The notes below the pieces were generated by a model, which searched no databases, was not told the DNA's origin, and saw only the letters and a list, made by a program, of their open reading frames with translations. 64,000 nucleotides of DNA. Origin: Desulfoscipio geothermicus. Its GTDB lineage: Bacteria > Bacillota > Desulfotomaculia > Desulfotomaculales > Desulfallaceae. This document shows positions 26,171 to 34,722 of the stretch, one piece after another. The stretch spans positions 1-64,000 of the forward strand of contig JAENYS010000006.1 in NCBI GenBank assembly GCA_016841645.1. The letters are read 5' to 3'. Both the position numbers and the translations under genes were made by a program. Position 1 is the first letter of the stretch. Each line of letters starts with the position of its first letter.

Positions 26171-26617
26171 TTGCAATTATTACGAGGCATTGCCGGCGAG
26201 CCCGAGATATGGGATGAGCTGGCCATAAACCACAATCTGACCATACCGGACCACAAACCTCAGATGGAAAGACTTTTAGGCTATAAAGTTAAATATGAGA
26301 TTACTAAAGCAGCAGTAATTGCCACCCCACTGGTTACTGATGATATCCCACCACTGCCCATAAGAAAAGTGATTGTGGTTGGGTTGGCTAAGATTATCAC
26401 CAAATACGTGGCCGATGTGCCGAACCAGCAAGTGCACGGCGCCCACTTTGAAGAGCCGTTTTCTAAATTACTGGAGTGGCCGGGCGGTCCCGCACCGGGC
26501 TCGCCTATTTGTGTGGAAGTCCTGGAGGAACACGTGCAGATACACATGTTGGACTCACGGCACATGTCTAAGGTGATAGTCATTCAACTAAATATAACGG
26601 GTGGAAACAACTCTTAA
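26171..26617 (+). CDS. DUF3794 (SPOCS) protein 9
   Basis: A 148-residue protein related to member C: LTIPDHKPQMERL, TKYVADVPNQQVHGAHFEEPF and an end with HMSKVIVIQLNITG. A GGPAPGSPICVEV loop matches the GPAQGTPIVI loop of C. The start is TTG, eight bases after a GGGGGG run. With protein 8 it makes an A/B-type plus C-type pair, a shorter version of the triads. Confidence 0.8.
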   Translation: MQLLRGIAGEPEIWDELAINHNLTIPDHKPQMERLLGYKVKYEITKAAVIATPLVTDDIPPLPIRKVIVVGLAKIITKYVADVPNQQVHGAHFEEPFSKLLEWPGGPAPGSPICVEVLEEHVQIHMLDSRHMSKVIVIQLNITGGNNS

Positions 26618-26635
26618 AATGGGGATTAATAGAGA

Positions 26636-27006
26636 TTGGCTATTGAAAACTTAGCAGCAGGTTCATTAATTATACCCATGGATGTAGCATATCAAGATAA
26701 AGGTATGTTTCTGGCCGATGGTCTTGTTTACCGTCTACTGGATAACGGTATTTCCGTCAAGTGGGCTATTAAAGAGAACAAAGCATATGATGCGACTGGC
26801 TTTTCAGCAAACCATCAGAAATTATACTAACTCTGCTGGAAATACCAACCAACAAAAGTTATGCCGGCGGGCCCTTCATTGTTCCCGCTGCTAATGCTGC
26901 AGCTGCAGGGGCCATTATTGATGCATACCAAGCGGCTAACCAAGCGGAATTTACTCAAGGATTACTGCCTGTGGTACATGTAGCCACCACTAGTGTGAAA
27001 AGATAA
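26636..27006 (+). pseudogene. Frameshifted, shortened gene of an 'IIPMD' protein family
   Basis: The frame from the TTG at 26636 reads LAAGSLIIPMDVAYQDKGMF, then GLVYRLLDNGISVKWAI, and stops at 26830. From about 26800 another frame continues the sense: LEIPTNKSYAGGPFIVPAAN, then IIDAYQA and LPVVHVATTS, stopping at 27006. Together they look like the N-terminal part of a longer protein broken by one frameshift and cut short. From memory, clostridial and deltaproteobacterial proteins share this pattern, but I cannot name the family. It follows DUF3794 protein 9 after 18 bases. Confidence 0.6.
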
Positions 27007-27090
27007 AGGTTTATAACGGGGGAAGGCTAGTTTTGAGTTTACTTGATGGGACTGAGATTGAATGTAAAATTGAATAAAGGGTTAAAAATG

Positions 27091-27134
27091 AGCCGGCTGG
27101 GGTGATATGGACTCACTTTGACCGGCTTTTTTAT
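27091..27134 (+). terminator. Terminator after the frameshifted gene
   Basis: AGCCGG at 27091-27096 pairs with CCGGCT at 27122-27127, followed by TTTTTTATTT. It closes the plus-strand DUF3794 region against the convergent pair. Confidence 0.7.
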
Positions 27135-27196
27135 TTAGTCAAAATATTTATCATTTGTATGACTAGCAAAGAAATTATCCTTTCCATATGCCATAT

Positions 27197-27691
27197 CTAA
27201 TAGGAAAAGGTTACATCCAGTAAAAGGACAATATTCTTAAAAATGGTACGACTATCCATTTTTTCGCAATATATGTCCTCGATATATGGGGTAGTAATTA
27301 TTCTGTTCTTTTTAAATAAAGTTTCTATTGCGGTATTGTTTACTCTCTGGGGAACGATAATAAAAATGCTATTAGTCTGATTTTCAAAGTGAGCTGAATG
27401 TTCACTCTGGACGTCTATGTCAGCAACATAAGTTACTTTTTGACGGAGCAGTAATTCCAGTATCAGTTTTCGTCCGCTTAATAGCTGTCCTTCATAGGAT
27501 TTCATACAGGATGTTTTTATCAAACGGGTACTGATAATTTCTGCTTCAACCATGCAGGACAATAACATTTCTATGTCAGGCTTTTCTTCCGGTATGCTTA
27601 CCAGTTCAGGTATAGATATTTCAGTAAAATATTGTGGGTTTAAAGGGAGCTGTTCTGCAATTCCTATGCCTTGACAGAGGTTCATTGACAT
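27197..27691 (-). CDS. DUF3794 (SPOCS) protein 10
   Basis: A 164-residue, more distant member: VSIPEEKPDIEML near residues 31-43, LRQKVTYVADIDVQSEHSAHF in place of the VHxAHF block, and a hydrophobic end (TIFKNIVLLLDVTF). A longer insertion (CMKSYEGQLLSGRKLILEL) marks the subtype it shares with the gene upstream of it. AGGAGG lies 11 bases before the ATG. Second gene of a two-gene minus-strand unit. Confidence 0.75.
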   Translation of the reverse strand: MSMNLCQGIGIAEQLPLNPQYFTEISIPELVSIPEEKPDIEMLLSCMVEAEIISTRLIKTSCMKSYEGQLLSGRKLILELLLRQKVTYVADIDVQSEHSAHFENQTNSIFIIVPQRVNNTAIETLFKKNRIITTPYIEDIYCEKMDSRTIFKNIVLLLDVTFSY

Positions 27692-27711
27692 GATGTATAC
27701 AACCTCCTTTC

Positions 27712-28194
27712 TTAAACATCACTGCAAACAAGCAACAGGGTAGTGTTCTTAAAAATCTTTCTTAATCCCTGTGGCTGGGCGTAAATGTCTTCGATAAAGG
27801 GTTCGACACTAATAGAACCGTTGGTTTCAAAATCAGGCGGCAGGACTATATAGGTACTGAACGGGATGTTGAAGTGAGCTACATGTACGCTTTGCACGGT
27901 ATCTAGAGCTACATATTTTACTATTTGTTTTAAAATCCCCTCCACAACCACTTTCCACCCGGTTAACCGCTGTTCTTCGAGTGAAGTTGCGGCAGGAGTT
28001 TGAATAACCCTGGTACTGGTAATTGATATGGTAGTACTGACACTTGCAAGTTGCTCTATATCAGGCTTATCCGGTGGGAGTTCTACGGTTTCCTGAATAT
28101 TCAATTGTTTGAAGGCAGCCAGCGGCTGTGTAAGCTCTGGCAAGGAGTCTGCTAGGCCTGAATAATATATCAAGTTCTTAACTTCACTGGCCAT
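27712..28194 (-). CDS. DUF3794 (SPOCS) protein 11
   Basis: About 160 residues from the ATG at 28194, which has GGAGG eight bases upstream; an ATG at 28209 lies before that ribosome site. VELPPDKPDIEQL, VKYVALDTVQSVHVAHF and a KIFKNTTLLLV end place it in the family, closest to protein 10. Its N-terminus (ASEVKNLIYYSGLADSLPEL) is unlike the plus-strand members. Twenty bases separate it from protein 10. Confidence 0.77.
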   Translation of the reverse strand: MASEVKNLIYYSGLADSLPELTQPLAAFKQLNIQETVELPPDKPDIEQLASVSTTISITSTRVIQTPAATSLEEQRLTGWKVVVEGILKQIVKYVALDTVQSVHVAHFNIPFSTYIVLPPDFETNGSISVEPFIEDIYAQPQGLRKIFKNTTLLLVCSDV

Positions 28195-28478
28195 AATATG
28201 CACCTCCAATGTGTTGTTTAACTTTTAACCTCACCTATTAGCATTAATTACCTTTGGCAAAGGCGTAGTTTTTTATTGCCTATTTTAAGATATATTTTAG
28301 TCTGCTCTGTTTCCTCGGCTTCTTTTATATCCCCCTGTTGTATTTTATTCCTCCTTATGGCCCTTGATGTCGGCACTGTTATTTTCATCCTGATAATTTC
28401 TTACTGTATCCGTGACTACTCTAATATATTTGCTTTGGTTACGCTACATATTATGATATGCATATTTTAATTGTTACT

Positions 28479-29335
28479 TTATATACTAAACTACCACCGG
28501 CTTTAGCCGGTGGTAGTTTAGTATATAACCTGTGGTGAGAGCACGTCTATTATCTCTATATTTGAAAAATTAAAGGTTGATGCTATGCGTATTTACCCAT
28601 TTGACACATAAATAACCCAATCGCTTTGTTCAAACTAGACTGGTTAATACCAGTTATTATCTAAAAAAACGGTAACGATAAAAACCGAAGGCACAAGACA
28701 TAGCTTCTAGATTCATTAAAATTGATAATAAACTCGAATATCGGCTTATTATATGCATGATATGCAGTGTGTATAACTTTCTGGCATATATTGTTGGTAC
28801 TTTTTTGAGTTTAATACGGAGTCATCTACAATAAAAACAGTTGTTCTGCTGCTTGAGGTTAAAGAACGAACTTTCTTTACTGTGTCCGCACTTAGGCTTA
28901 GTAGGATGCGTCGCCAAGCATACGTGGCATAGTTAAGAAAACGGTATACAGGATCTTTACCGGGAAAGTTCTCTCCCCTACTACTTTTGCTGGTATCAAT
29001 TCAATCGAAAATGAGCGTATCAAGCTTCATGGGTTATCTAAAGTGAAAGAGCGCGATGATGATATTTGATCGGCATGCCAATTTGAAGTATAAATTTGGT
29101 AATCGGCATTTTTGGGCAACAGGATATTATGTAAGTACAGTAGGGTTAAATGAAGCAACCATAGCAAAATATGTCCGAGAACAGCAATTGCATGGTCAGA
29201 TGATGGATAAGGTAAGAGTCAAAGAGTCAAGGAGTTAGAAGACCCCTTTAGAGGTTAGCCAGGTAATAACTGCAAGCTGGCTTGTAATAAGCCTTTATAG
29301 GGCTAGAGCAAACCACCCGTTTTACGGGTGGTTAT
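28479..29335 (+). mobile_element. Decayed IS200/IS605-type insertion sequence
   Basis: The left boundary is a 24-bp perfect hairpin (28479-28502 with 28505-28528, core ACCACCGGCTTTAGCCGGTGGT). The right boundary is a second hairpin, AACCACCCG/CGGGTGGTT, at about 29311-29333. Between them lies a broken TnpA gene. Subterminal hairpins instead of inverted repeats, and a Y1 transposase, are the hallmarks of IS200/IS605. No target duplication is expected for this family. The element cannot move by itself in this state. Confidence 0.72.
28987..29258 (+). pseudogene. tnpA: IS200-type transposase TnpA remnant
   Basis: Reading from about 28987 gives LVSIQSKMSVSSFMGYLK, a TGA stop at 29044 where the family has Gly, then KSAMMIFDRHANLKYKFG, NRHFWATGYYVSTVG with the catalytic Tyr, and KVRVKES. 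A frameshift then leads to EDPFRG and a stop at 29258, the usual TnpA end. The N-terminal half, with the HUH motif, is not recognisable upstream. The nonsense codon, the frameshift and the loss of the N-terminus all show an inactive gene. Confidence 0.78.
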
Positions 29336-29344
29336 TATTTTATA

Positions 29345-29530
29345 ATGGACGATTCGTCGCCCGAGAGCAAAAGTACCGGCAATTTTTCGGCTAGACCAGT
29401 AACGCTCGCTGAAGCCTGCGCCAAGAGACAGGAAACCTCTTGGCTGAACTGCTTAATGTAAGGCATGGTGAATGCCCCGTAACGTAAGGTGGCAGCCAAA
29501 GCCTCCACGAAATATTGAAGTCTTTACAGA
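29345..29530 (+). other. Possible right end of a TnpB-type (IS605/IS1341) element, omega-RNA-like remnant
   Basis: The segment holds GGCATGGTGAATGCCCCGTAACGTAAG (29461-29487) and AAAGCCTCCACGAAATATTGAAG shortly after, a layout I associate with the conserved 3' ends of TnpB elements, where the omega RNA is encoded. A frame upstream (ending near 29459) could be the last residues of TnpB. The bulk of tnpB is missing. Recognised from memory only. Confidence 0.35.
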
Positions 29531-29726
29531 ACCTGCTTTGCTTAACGGGTTTCGAGACATTATCAAATTGACTTTGAGCATTCAGGTTGTTTTCTCATAC
29601 ATTAATTTGGATATAATATCCTACCAGCGTTGGAGGTTTAATATTTTTTTTCCTACTTTCGCATAATATAATTTAAAACCCAAAATATTAATATTTTGAA
29701 CAAGCTTAATTATGCGGAGGGGTATT

Positions 29727-30281
29727 GTGAAAAAAGTACTACAGAGCTCGGTATACTATGACGATAAGTTTGCACTAAGCAAAGCTATCGTTTCTTTGGA
29801 AGCAATTCTCCCGCCTCCTGGAAGAAACGTATCGTATTTTTGTATTGGTTCAGACTCAAGCACTGGTGATTGTTTTGGTCCACTAACCGGTACATTATTA
29901 AAAAAGTTAGGTATACCAAATGTAATAGGATCTTTAGATGATACGGTACATGCGAAAAACATGGAAGAAAAAAAAATGCAATTAAACAATAGCAATTATG
30001 TTGTTGCTATTGATGCAACTATGGGACATTTCAAAGATGTAGGAACCTTATTTTTTCTCAAGAAACCTGTTCGTCCCGGTGCGGCTTTTCAAAGAGAACT
30101 AGCTCTAGTAGGGGACGCTTCGGTAGTATTTAACGTGGCAGCAAACGGCTTTGCCAACTTTCTAGTACTAGGATGTGCCAGCCTGAATAAAGTATGGTTA
30201 GCCTCAAACCTGTTAACGAGGGCTATAAGTGTTATACATTATAGAAGGAAGAGTAGCTTTGCTCATCTGACAAATATATAA
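29727..30281 (+). CDS. yyaC: YyaC-family spore protein (DUF1256)
   Basis: About 184 residues matching the YyaC family of germination-protease-like (GPR-like) sporulation proteins: FCIGSDSSTGDCFGPLTG, an early IGSLDDTVHA, VVAIDATMG and GDASVVFNVAANGFANFLVL. The fold is that of hydrogenase-maturation and GPR-type proteases, but its substrate is not established. The frame opens with ATG at 29712; GGAGG stands six bases before the GTG at 29727, which is preferred. CATAATATA at about 29664 resembles a late-sporulation -10 element. It stands alone between an insertion remnant and a tRNA. Confidence 0.85.
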   Translation: MKKVLQSSVYYDDKFALSKAIVSLEAILPPPGRNVSYFCIGSDSSTGDCFGPLTGTLLKKLGIPNVIGSLDDTVHAKNMEEKKMQLNNSNYVVAIDATMGHFKDVGTLFFLKKPVRPGAAFQRELALVGDASVVFNVAANGFANFLVLGCASLNKVWLASNLLTRAISVIHYRRKSSFAHLTNI

Positions 30282-30759
30282 ATTAACTGGTATGTATTGA
30301 GCCAATTGGAATGACCGTGACAATAGCTTTGATAAAAAAGCAAACACTACAAAAAGTTAGCATCACCTGTAAGGAGTGCCGAGCGGAGATTTCCACAATA
30401 TTATCGAGTTTTAATACTTTCATTCATTGGCCACGGTACCCGTAATTTAAGGGAACCGGTTCACGACCACCATCTACCCATATAGTTCCTTAATTGGAAT
30501 TTTGGCTGTCCGGTGGTTCTAAAATCATTATACGAGGATGAAGAACCTGATTAAACTTAAATCGCCAATTGATAATTCCTTTTGCTTTATGAAAAGGAAT
30601 TTAATCTTTATATTTGAAAATTTAGATAGGACAAAGAATTATTATAGGATCAGTCAATAAGTAAGTTGGGAGGAATAATTTTTAGTGCAGGGACAACTGC
30701 CCAAAAATAATATATCCGCTCGATAAAAAACAAAGGGATTATACATAGCTATACACATA
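30282..30759. other. Intergenic stretch without a recognisable gene
   Basis: No frame of convincing length or composition. AATTCCTTTT at 30574-30583 pairs with AAAAGGAATT at 30592-30601, a terminator-like hairpin without a long T-run. The rest, including a GGTGGT-rich patch near 30460-30520, may be decayed sequence. Confidence 0.45.
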
Positions 30760-30784
30760 ACAAAAACCCGCCCACAGTGGCGGG
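30760..30784 (-). terminator. Terminator of the tRNA-Gly gene
   Basis: On the minus strand CCCGCC, a five-base loop and GGCGGG are followed by TTTTTG. It lies about 80 bases past the 3' end of the tRNA. Confidence 0.75.
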
Positions 30785-30864
30785 AAATTTTTTCTGGTTG
30801 TCGTAAAGTTGTCGTAAACTCCTTAATGTTATATTCTTAAAAACACCGGAACACTTGATATTAT

Positions 30865-30939
30865 TGGAGCGGGTGACGAGGATCGAACTCGCAACCCTCA
30901 GCTTGGGAAGCTGATGCTCTACCATTGAGCTACACCCGC
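30865..30939 (-). tRNA. tRNA-Gly (CCC)
   Basis: On the minus strand a full cloverleaf: acceptor GCGGGTG/CACCCGC, D arm GCTCAATGGTAGAGC, anticodon loop TTCCCAA (anticodon CCC), T loop TTCGATC, and an encoded CCA at 30865-30867. It borders the AT-rich gtr gene set, a typical place for island insertion. Confidence 0.95.
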
Positions 30940-31201
30940 ATGTATTTAGCATATACCATTATACTTACTATGTTTCTAAAAGTCAAGGTGTGTGTACGGT
31001 CAAAAACCTGTAAATAAGTGACATAAGAAAGTTGGCCCCGGCAAGGAATAAGAGCAATAGCAGCTTTCATGCAAGGGTGGGTTTTGTTGGATATATATGC
31101 TAATGGGGTATGGTGACACATTATATTTTATTATCATACTTTGGTGTTGGCAACTATCAAATTTGTCTTTTTAAATTTTGGGTTATGGAGACTAGAATAA
31201 A

Positions 31202-31606
31202 ATGTGTTTCCAGTATGTAAAGTTTATCGTTGTGGGCTCAATGAATACTCTGATTAGTTTTCTTATTTTTTTTGTATGTTTAACCTTTTTTCAATGTAAT
31301 TACTTTATTTCGTTAGTAATTTCGTATGTTATTGGTATTTTAAATAGCTATTTTTGCAATAGCATATGGACATTTAATAAAAAATATACTTGTAGTAGAC
31401 AGTTTGTAAAGTTTATTTTGGTTTATATATTAACCTTTACCATAAATTTTCTCCTTGTTTTTATGTTGGTTGATGTTTTCAGAATTTCTGTGTTGGTTTC
31501 GCAAGGCATTTCACTATTTGTTGTTAGTATCGTTAGTTTTGTGGTCCATAAATACTGGAGTTTTAAAATTGAGGAAACTAAAAGAAATGAGTATATTTAT
31601 AAGTGA
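31202..31606 (+). CDS. gtrA: GtrA-family membrane protein (lipid-linked sugar flippase)
   Basis: A 134-residue protein of four membrane helices beginning QYVKFIVVGSMNTLISFLIF, with ISYVIGILNSYFCNSIWTF and a closing VSFVVHKYWSFK, all typical of GtrA. GtrA is thought to flip undecaprenyl-phosphate-glucose. The next two genes supply a polytopic glycosyltransferase and a GtrB-type GT2, so the three form a gtr set that decorates a surface glycan. The DNA is markedly AT-rich compared with the glycan locus at 0-20 kb. Confidence 0.87.
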   Translation: MCFQYVKFIVVGSMNTLISFLIFFVCLTFFQCNYFISLVISYVIGILNSYFCNSIWTFNKKYTCSRQFVKFILVYILTFTINFLLVFMLVDVFRISVLVSQGISLFVVSIVSFVVHKYWSFKIEETKRNEYIYK

Positions 31607-33359
31607 TATATGGTTAATGGTGTTTACATTTACTCTGTTTTTTGATTCAGCTCTTTATTCACCGTTTATCAATGGGCAGCACCTTTCACTGTTTGCCATC
31701 ATCTTAATTTTGTTACTAAATCTTGCTTTTATAGTGCTTACTTTTAAAATTGCATATGGTGTCCGAAGAAATTGTACTATAAACGGAATGTTGTCCCCTG
31801 TTCTAATAATAATCGTGATCTACACTGTTATAAAAATAAGCTTTATCCATTGCATGCTGCGATGGGATGGGGCATTTTATTTTAGTCAGCTATCAAACTC
31901 GGTGCAATATTTCGACCTTACCTGGGACGGTTTTATCAAAAATTTTAACTGGTTTGGGCACCCTTCAATGGGTTATGCATTTTTAATGTCTATTGGTCAA
32001 TTTATAGATTGGGGAAATCACTCCATTTTAAACCTGCAAAATTTAATGCTGTCCCTTTTGTCCATAGCTTCATTTTATAAAATATTGACTTACTTTTATA
32101 AGGATAACATAATTGAAAATACGATATTTACAGCATTATTTGCCTTTAATCCGTTATTTTTTGCTGTTTCCCTAACCTTTAGCATAGACTTTCCTTTGCT
32201 GGTTTTTTGGACGGCATCCATTTATGCATTGCTATATAAACGTATGATTTTATTTGTTTTTTTTGCTACAATATTGGTTTTTTCGAAAGAACCCGGGGTG
32301 CTGATGTACTTTTTGTTTGTCATAGCATATTTATGTACCAATAATAAACTAGACGGCCGGATTCATGGCTACGCAACCAAACAAATTTTTTGTTTATCTT
32401 TACCGTTATTGTTTTTTGCGGTTTACTTGTTCTTGACCGAGGGTTTGCTTTGGGGGGCCGGTTCCGTTAAATGGAATGGGGCCGAATTCAATGCCTTTGG
32501 TTTTAATTACTGGGTAATGAAAGAACGCCTTGGGCAAATGTTTATATTGAATTTCAGTTGGATACAAACCCTGTTAATTTTGTTATTTATAGTTATGTTA
32601 TTCTTTTGGTCGGCCAAAGTTGGTTTGCCTGCCATAAGCTCAAGTACAGAACGGGATGGCATGCTCAAGGCATTTGTCTATGTATATCTGGGTTTTGTTA
32701 TCTTTAACTTGCTATATATAACTCATACCAATCCAAGATATGTGCTCCCATCAGTATTTTTCTTGCTGATTTTTTGCTGCCATGCCCTGATAAACACTTT
32801 TCAGCACAAAAAAACACGTATAGCTATACTGTCTATCCTGGTAATTTTATCGTTCATGCAAACATTTAAAACAATTGATCCATTGTCCAAAGCATTCTTT
32901 GGAACTACGACCATTGGCAAACAACAGCTATTAGATATAGGACCCGGGGATGGTCTAACATATAATGCTGAATATTTAGTAATAGATAAATTATTGGATA
33001 AGTTAAACATGTCCATAAATATAACGGAGGATACAAAAATAATACTTAGCGAAGTTGACTGGTTTACGCACTTTAACGGTGCGGGTCAATACACTTCTGT
33101 ATATATAGACAGGGACACATTGAAAAGGACATTTAAGACCGAGAATGCATTTCAACCTGAAACATTTTGTGTATGGGATATAAATGAAAAAAACAAACCC
33201 GAAAGTGCCTATTATGTTTATATGTTTTGGGTTGGTGATAAGGACGCCGAATTAAATTATTTAAAGAAGTATTATGAAATAAAGCAAACTAAAATTGTTA
33301 AACATCATGGTTATTACTTTGAGATATACAGTATGAAGGTGAAGGATGAAGGAAAATGA
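31587..33359 (+). CDS. Polytopic membrane glycosyltransferase of the gtr set
   Basis: About 590 residues with ten or more membrane segments and a C-terminal extracytoplasmic part (from about 480). An early CMLRWDGAFYFSQL holds a charged loop such as GT-C enzymes use, and the middle has FGHPSMGYAFLMS, as in GT39/GT83-type proteins. It would transfer a sugar from undecaprenyl phosphate to a glycan outside the membrane, the role of the variable third gene in gtr clusters. The frame is open from 31455. The ATG at 31587 overlaps the end of gtrA and fits the first helix. Its stop overlaps the next ATG (ATGA). Confidence 0.8.
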   Translation: MSIFISDIWLMVFTFTLFFDSALYSPFINGQHLSLFAIILILLLNLAFIVLTFKIAYGVRRNCTINGMLSPVLIIIVIYTVIKISFIHCMLRWDGAFYFSQLSNSVQYFDLTWDGFIKNFNWFGHPSMGYAFLMSIGQFIDWGNHSILNLQNLMLSLLSIASFYKILTYFYKDNIIENTIFTALFAFNPLFFAVSLTFSIDFPLLVFWTASIYALLYKRMILFVFFATILVFSKEPGVLMYFLFVIAYLCTNNKLDGRIHGYATKQIFCLSLPLLFFAVYLFLTEGLLWGAGSVKWNGAEFNAFGFNYWVMKERLGQMFILNFSWIQTLLILLFIVMLFFWSAKVGLPAISSSTERDGMLKAFVYVYLGFVIFNLLYITHTNPRYVLPSVFFLLIFCCHALINTFQHKKTRIAILSILVILSFMQTFKTIDPLSKAFFGTTTIGKQQLLDIGPGDGLTYNAEYLVIDKLLDKLNMSINITEDTKIILSEVDWFTHFNGAGQYTSVYIDRDTLKRTFKTENAFQPETFCVWDINEKNKPESAYYVYMFWVGDKDAELNYLKKYYEIKQTKIVKHHGYYFEIYSMKVKDEGK

Positions 33360-34336
33360 TATCTATTGTTATTCCAATATATAACGAAGCTGAAACGATT
33401 CCTTTATTATATAATCGTTTATCGGCGGTTCTTCCGGCACTTAAAGACAAATGCGAAATTGTTTTTGTAGACGATGGTTCCCATGATGAATCATTAACCA
33501 TTATGAACCATTATGCCAATGAAAATAATGCTATCCGGGTTTTAAAACTATCGCGGAATTTTGGGCACCAAGCGGCAATATCCGCGGGACTTAAATATGC
33601 TTCCGGAGATGCGGTTGTCATTATGGATGGGGACCTCCAGGATCCCCCTGAAGAACTGCCGCGTTTTCTTGAAAAATGGCGTGAAGGTTTTGATGTTGTT
33701 TATGCAATTCGTGAGAAACGTAAAGAGGGTATTTTTAAGCGTATGGCGTACCGCAGCTTCTATAGAATTCTAGATCTGGTGAGTGATATTGAAATACCGT
33801 TGGATTCAGGAGATTTCTGTGTGCTTGACCGCAAGGTGGTTAACGTATTAAACAATGAATTACCGGAAAACATTAGATTTGTAAGAGGACTGCGCTCCTA
33901 TGCCGGTTTTAGACAGATTGGCTTAAAGTATGAAAGACATGGAAGATCTGCCGGTCAGGTGAAGTATACATTAAAAAAACTTATTAAACTGGCTTTGGAT
34001 GGGATTTTTGGTTTTACTTTGTTGCCATTAAAAATGGCTACATATTCCGGCTTGTTTGTTGCTGTATCATCCCTGGCCATTGGCTTGGTTTTTCTTATGG
34101 CCAGATTTTTTAATTTTCCTATACTTGGCGCTCATGTTCAGGATGTTCCCGGTTTTACAACTTTGGCGGTGGGTGGCTTTTTCCTAGGGGGTATAATATT
34201 GCTTTTTATGGGTATTCTGGGTGAATACATGGGGCGTATATACATTGAAGTAAAACAAAGACCACAGTATATTGTTGAACAAGTTATAGAAAATAAACAA
34301 CCTTCAGCGTCATATAATGAAATATATGATAAATAA
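33356..34336 (+). CDS. gtrB: GtrB-type undecaprenyl-phosphate glycosyltransferase (GT2)
   Basis: A 326-residue GT2 enzyme: VIPIYNEAETIPLLYNRL, VFVDDGSHDES, VIMDGDLQDPPEELP (DxD), LDSGDFCVLDRKVV and RGLRSYAGFRQIGL, followed by two C-terminal membrane helices. It makes undecaprenyl-phosphate-linked sugar from a nucleotide sugar (GtrB/DPM1-like). The ATG is fused to the preceding stop. Third and last gene of the gtr set; a terminator follows. Confidence 0.92.
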   Translation: MISIVIPIYNEAETIPLLYNRLSAVLPALKDKCEIVFVDDGSHDESLTIMNHYANENNAIRVLKLSRNFGHQAAISAGLKYASGDAVVIMDGDLQDPPEELPRFLEKWREGFDVVYAIREKRKEGIFKRMAYRSFYRILDLVSDIEIPLDSGDFCVLDRKVVNVLNNELPENIRFVRGLRSYAGFRQIGLKYERHGRSAGQVKYTLKKLIKLALDGIFGFTLLPLKMATYSGLFVAVSSLAIGLVFLMARFFNFPILGAHVQDVPGFTTLAVGGFFLGGIILLFMGILGEYMGRIYIEVKQRPQYIVEQVIENKQPSASYNEIYDK

Positions 34337-34362
34337 GCGCCTGACCCTCACTATAAAGTAGC

Positions 34363-34398
34363 ACTCTCGGTTTTAAATAACCGGGAGTTTTGTTTTTG
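34363..34398 (+). terminator. Terminator of the gtr operon
   Basis: ACTCTCGGTT at 34363-34372 pairs with AACCGGGAGT at 34379-34388 (one G-T pair), then TTTGTTTTT. Confidence 0.85.
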
Positions 34399-34513
34399 AA
34401 TAATGTACATGTGTGTGCAATAACGTTTTATAACGTTACCATATAAAACTTCTTGCTTATTATTCCTTGGTTGGCATATAATTTTATTAGTCAACTAAAA
34501 GGGGGAAAATATT

Positions 34514-34666
34514 TTGGGCAAACATATTAAGACTATTAACGGGCGCACGCTCCAAAGCACCGTGAACAGCGGAGGTTGTGGCGAGTGCCAGACTTCTTGC
34601 CAGTCGGCTTGTAAAACCTCTTGTACTGTCGGCAACCAGGCATGCGCTAATAAAAAGAATAACTAA
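34514..34666 (+). CDS. scfA: SCIFF (six-cysteine) ranthipeptide precursor
   Basis: A 50-residue peptide starting MGKHIKTINGRTLQSTVNSG, with a core CGECQTSCQSACKTSCTVGNQ and a last C before the lysine/asparagine tail. This is the conserved SCIFF peptide of Clostridia. In this family the radical SAM enzyme encoded just downstream joins cysteine sulfurs to neighbouring residues as thioethers. It starts with TTG, seven bases after GGGGGA. It is separated from the maturase by a hairpin with a T-run, so the peptide is probably made in excess over the enzyme. The biological role of SCIFF is not established. Confidence 0.93.
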   Translation: MGKHIKTINGRTLQSTVNSGGCGECQTSCQSACKTSCTVGNQACANKKNN

Positions 34667-34670
34667 ACTT

Positions 34671-34704
34671 ACCTGATCCCTTAACGGGATGAGGTCTTTT
34701 TTTT
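34671..34704 (+). terminator. Attenuator-like hairpin between scfA and its maturase
   Basis: ACCTGATCCC at 34671-34680 pairs with GGGATGAGGT at 34686-34695 (one mismatch), directly followed by CTTTTTTTT. Partial termination here would reduce maturase transcript relative to precursor. Confidence 0.85.
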
Positions 34705-34722
34705 GAAGGGAATGATATTAAA

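Noticed and set aside
28276-28470. A 64-codon hydrophobic frame before the IS remnant
   Set aside because: Looks like a membrane helix only because the DNA is T-rich; no ribosome site.
29472-29666. A 64-codon frame after the IS remnant
   Set aside because: Overlaps the omega-RNA-like segment and has no domain.
30749-30952. A short minus-strand frame across the tRNA-Gly gene
   Set aside because: Its sequence (CGCSSMVEHQLPKLRVASSI) is the familiar false translation of a tRNA gene.
31202-34336. The gtr set as part of an intact prophage
   Set aside because: No integrase, capsid or tail gene is in the window.
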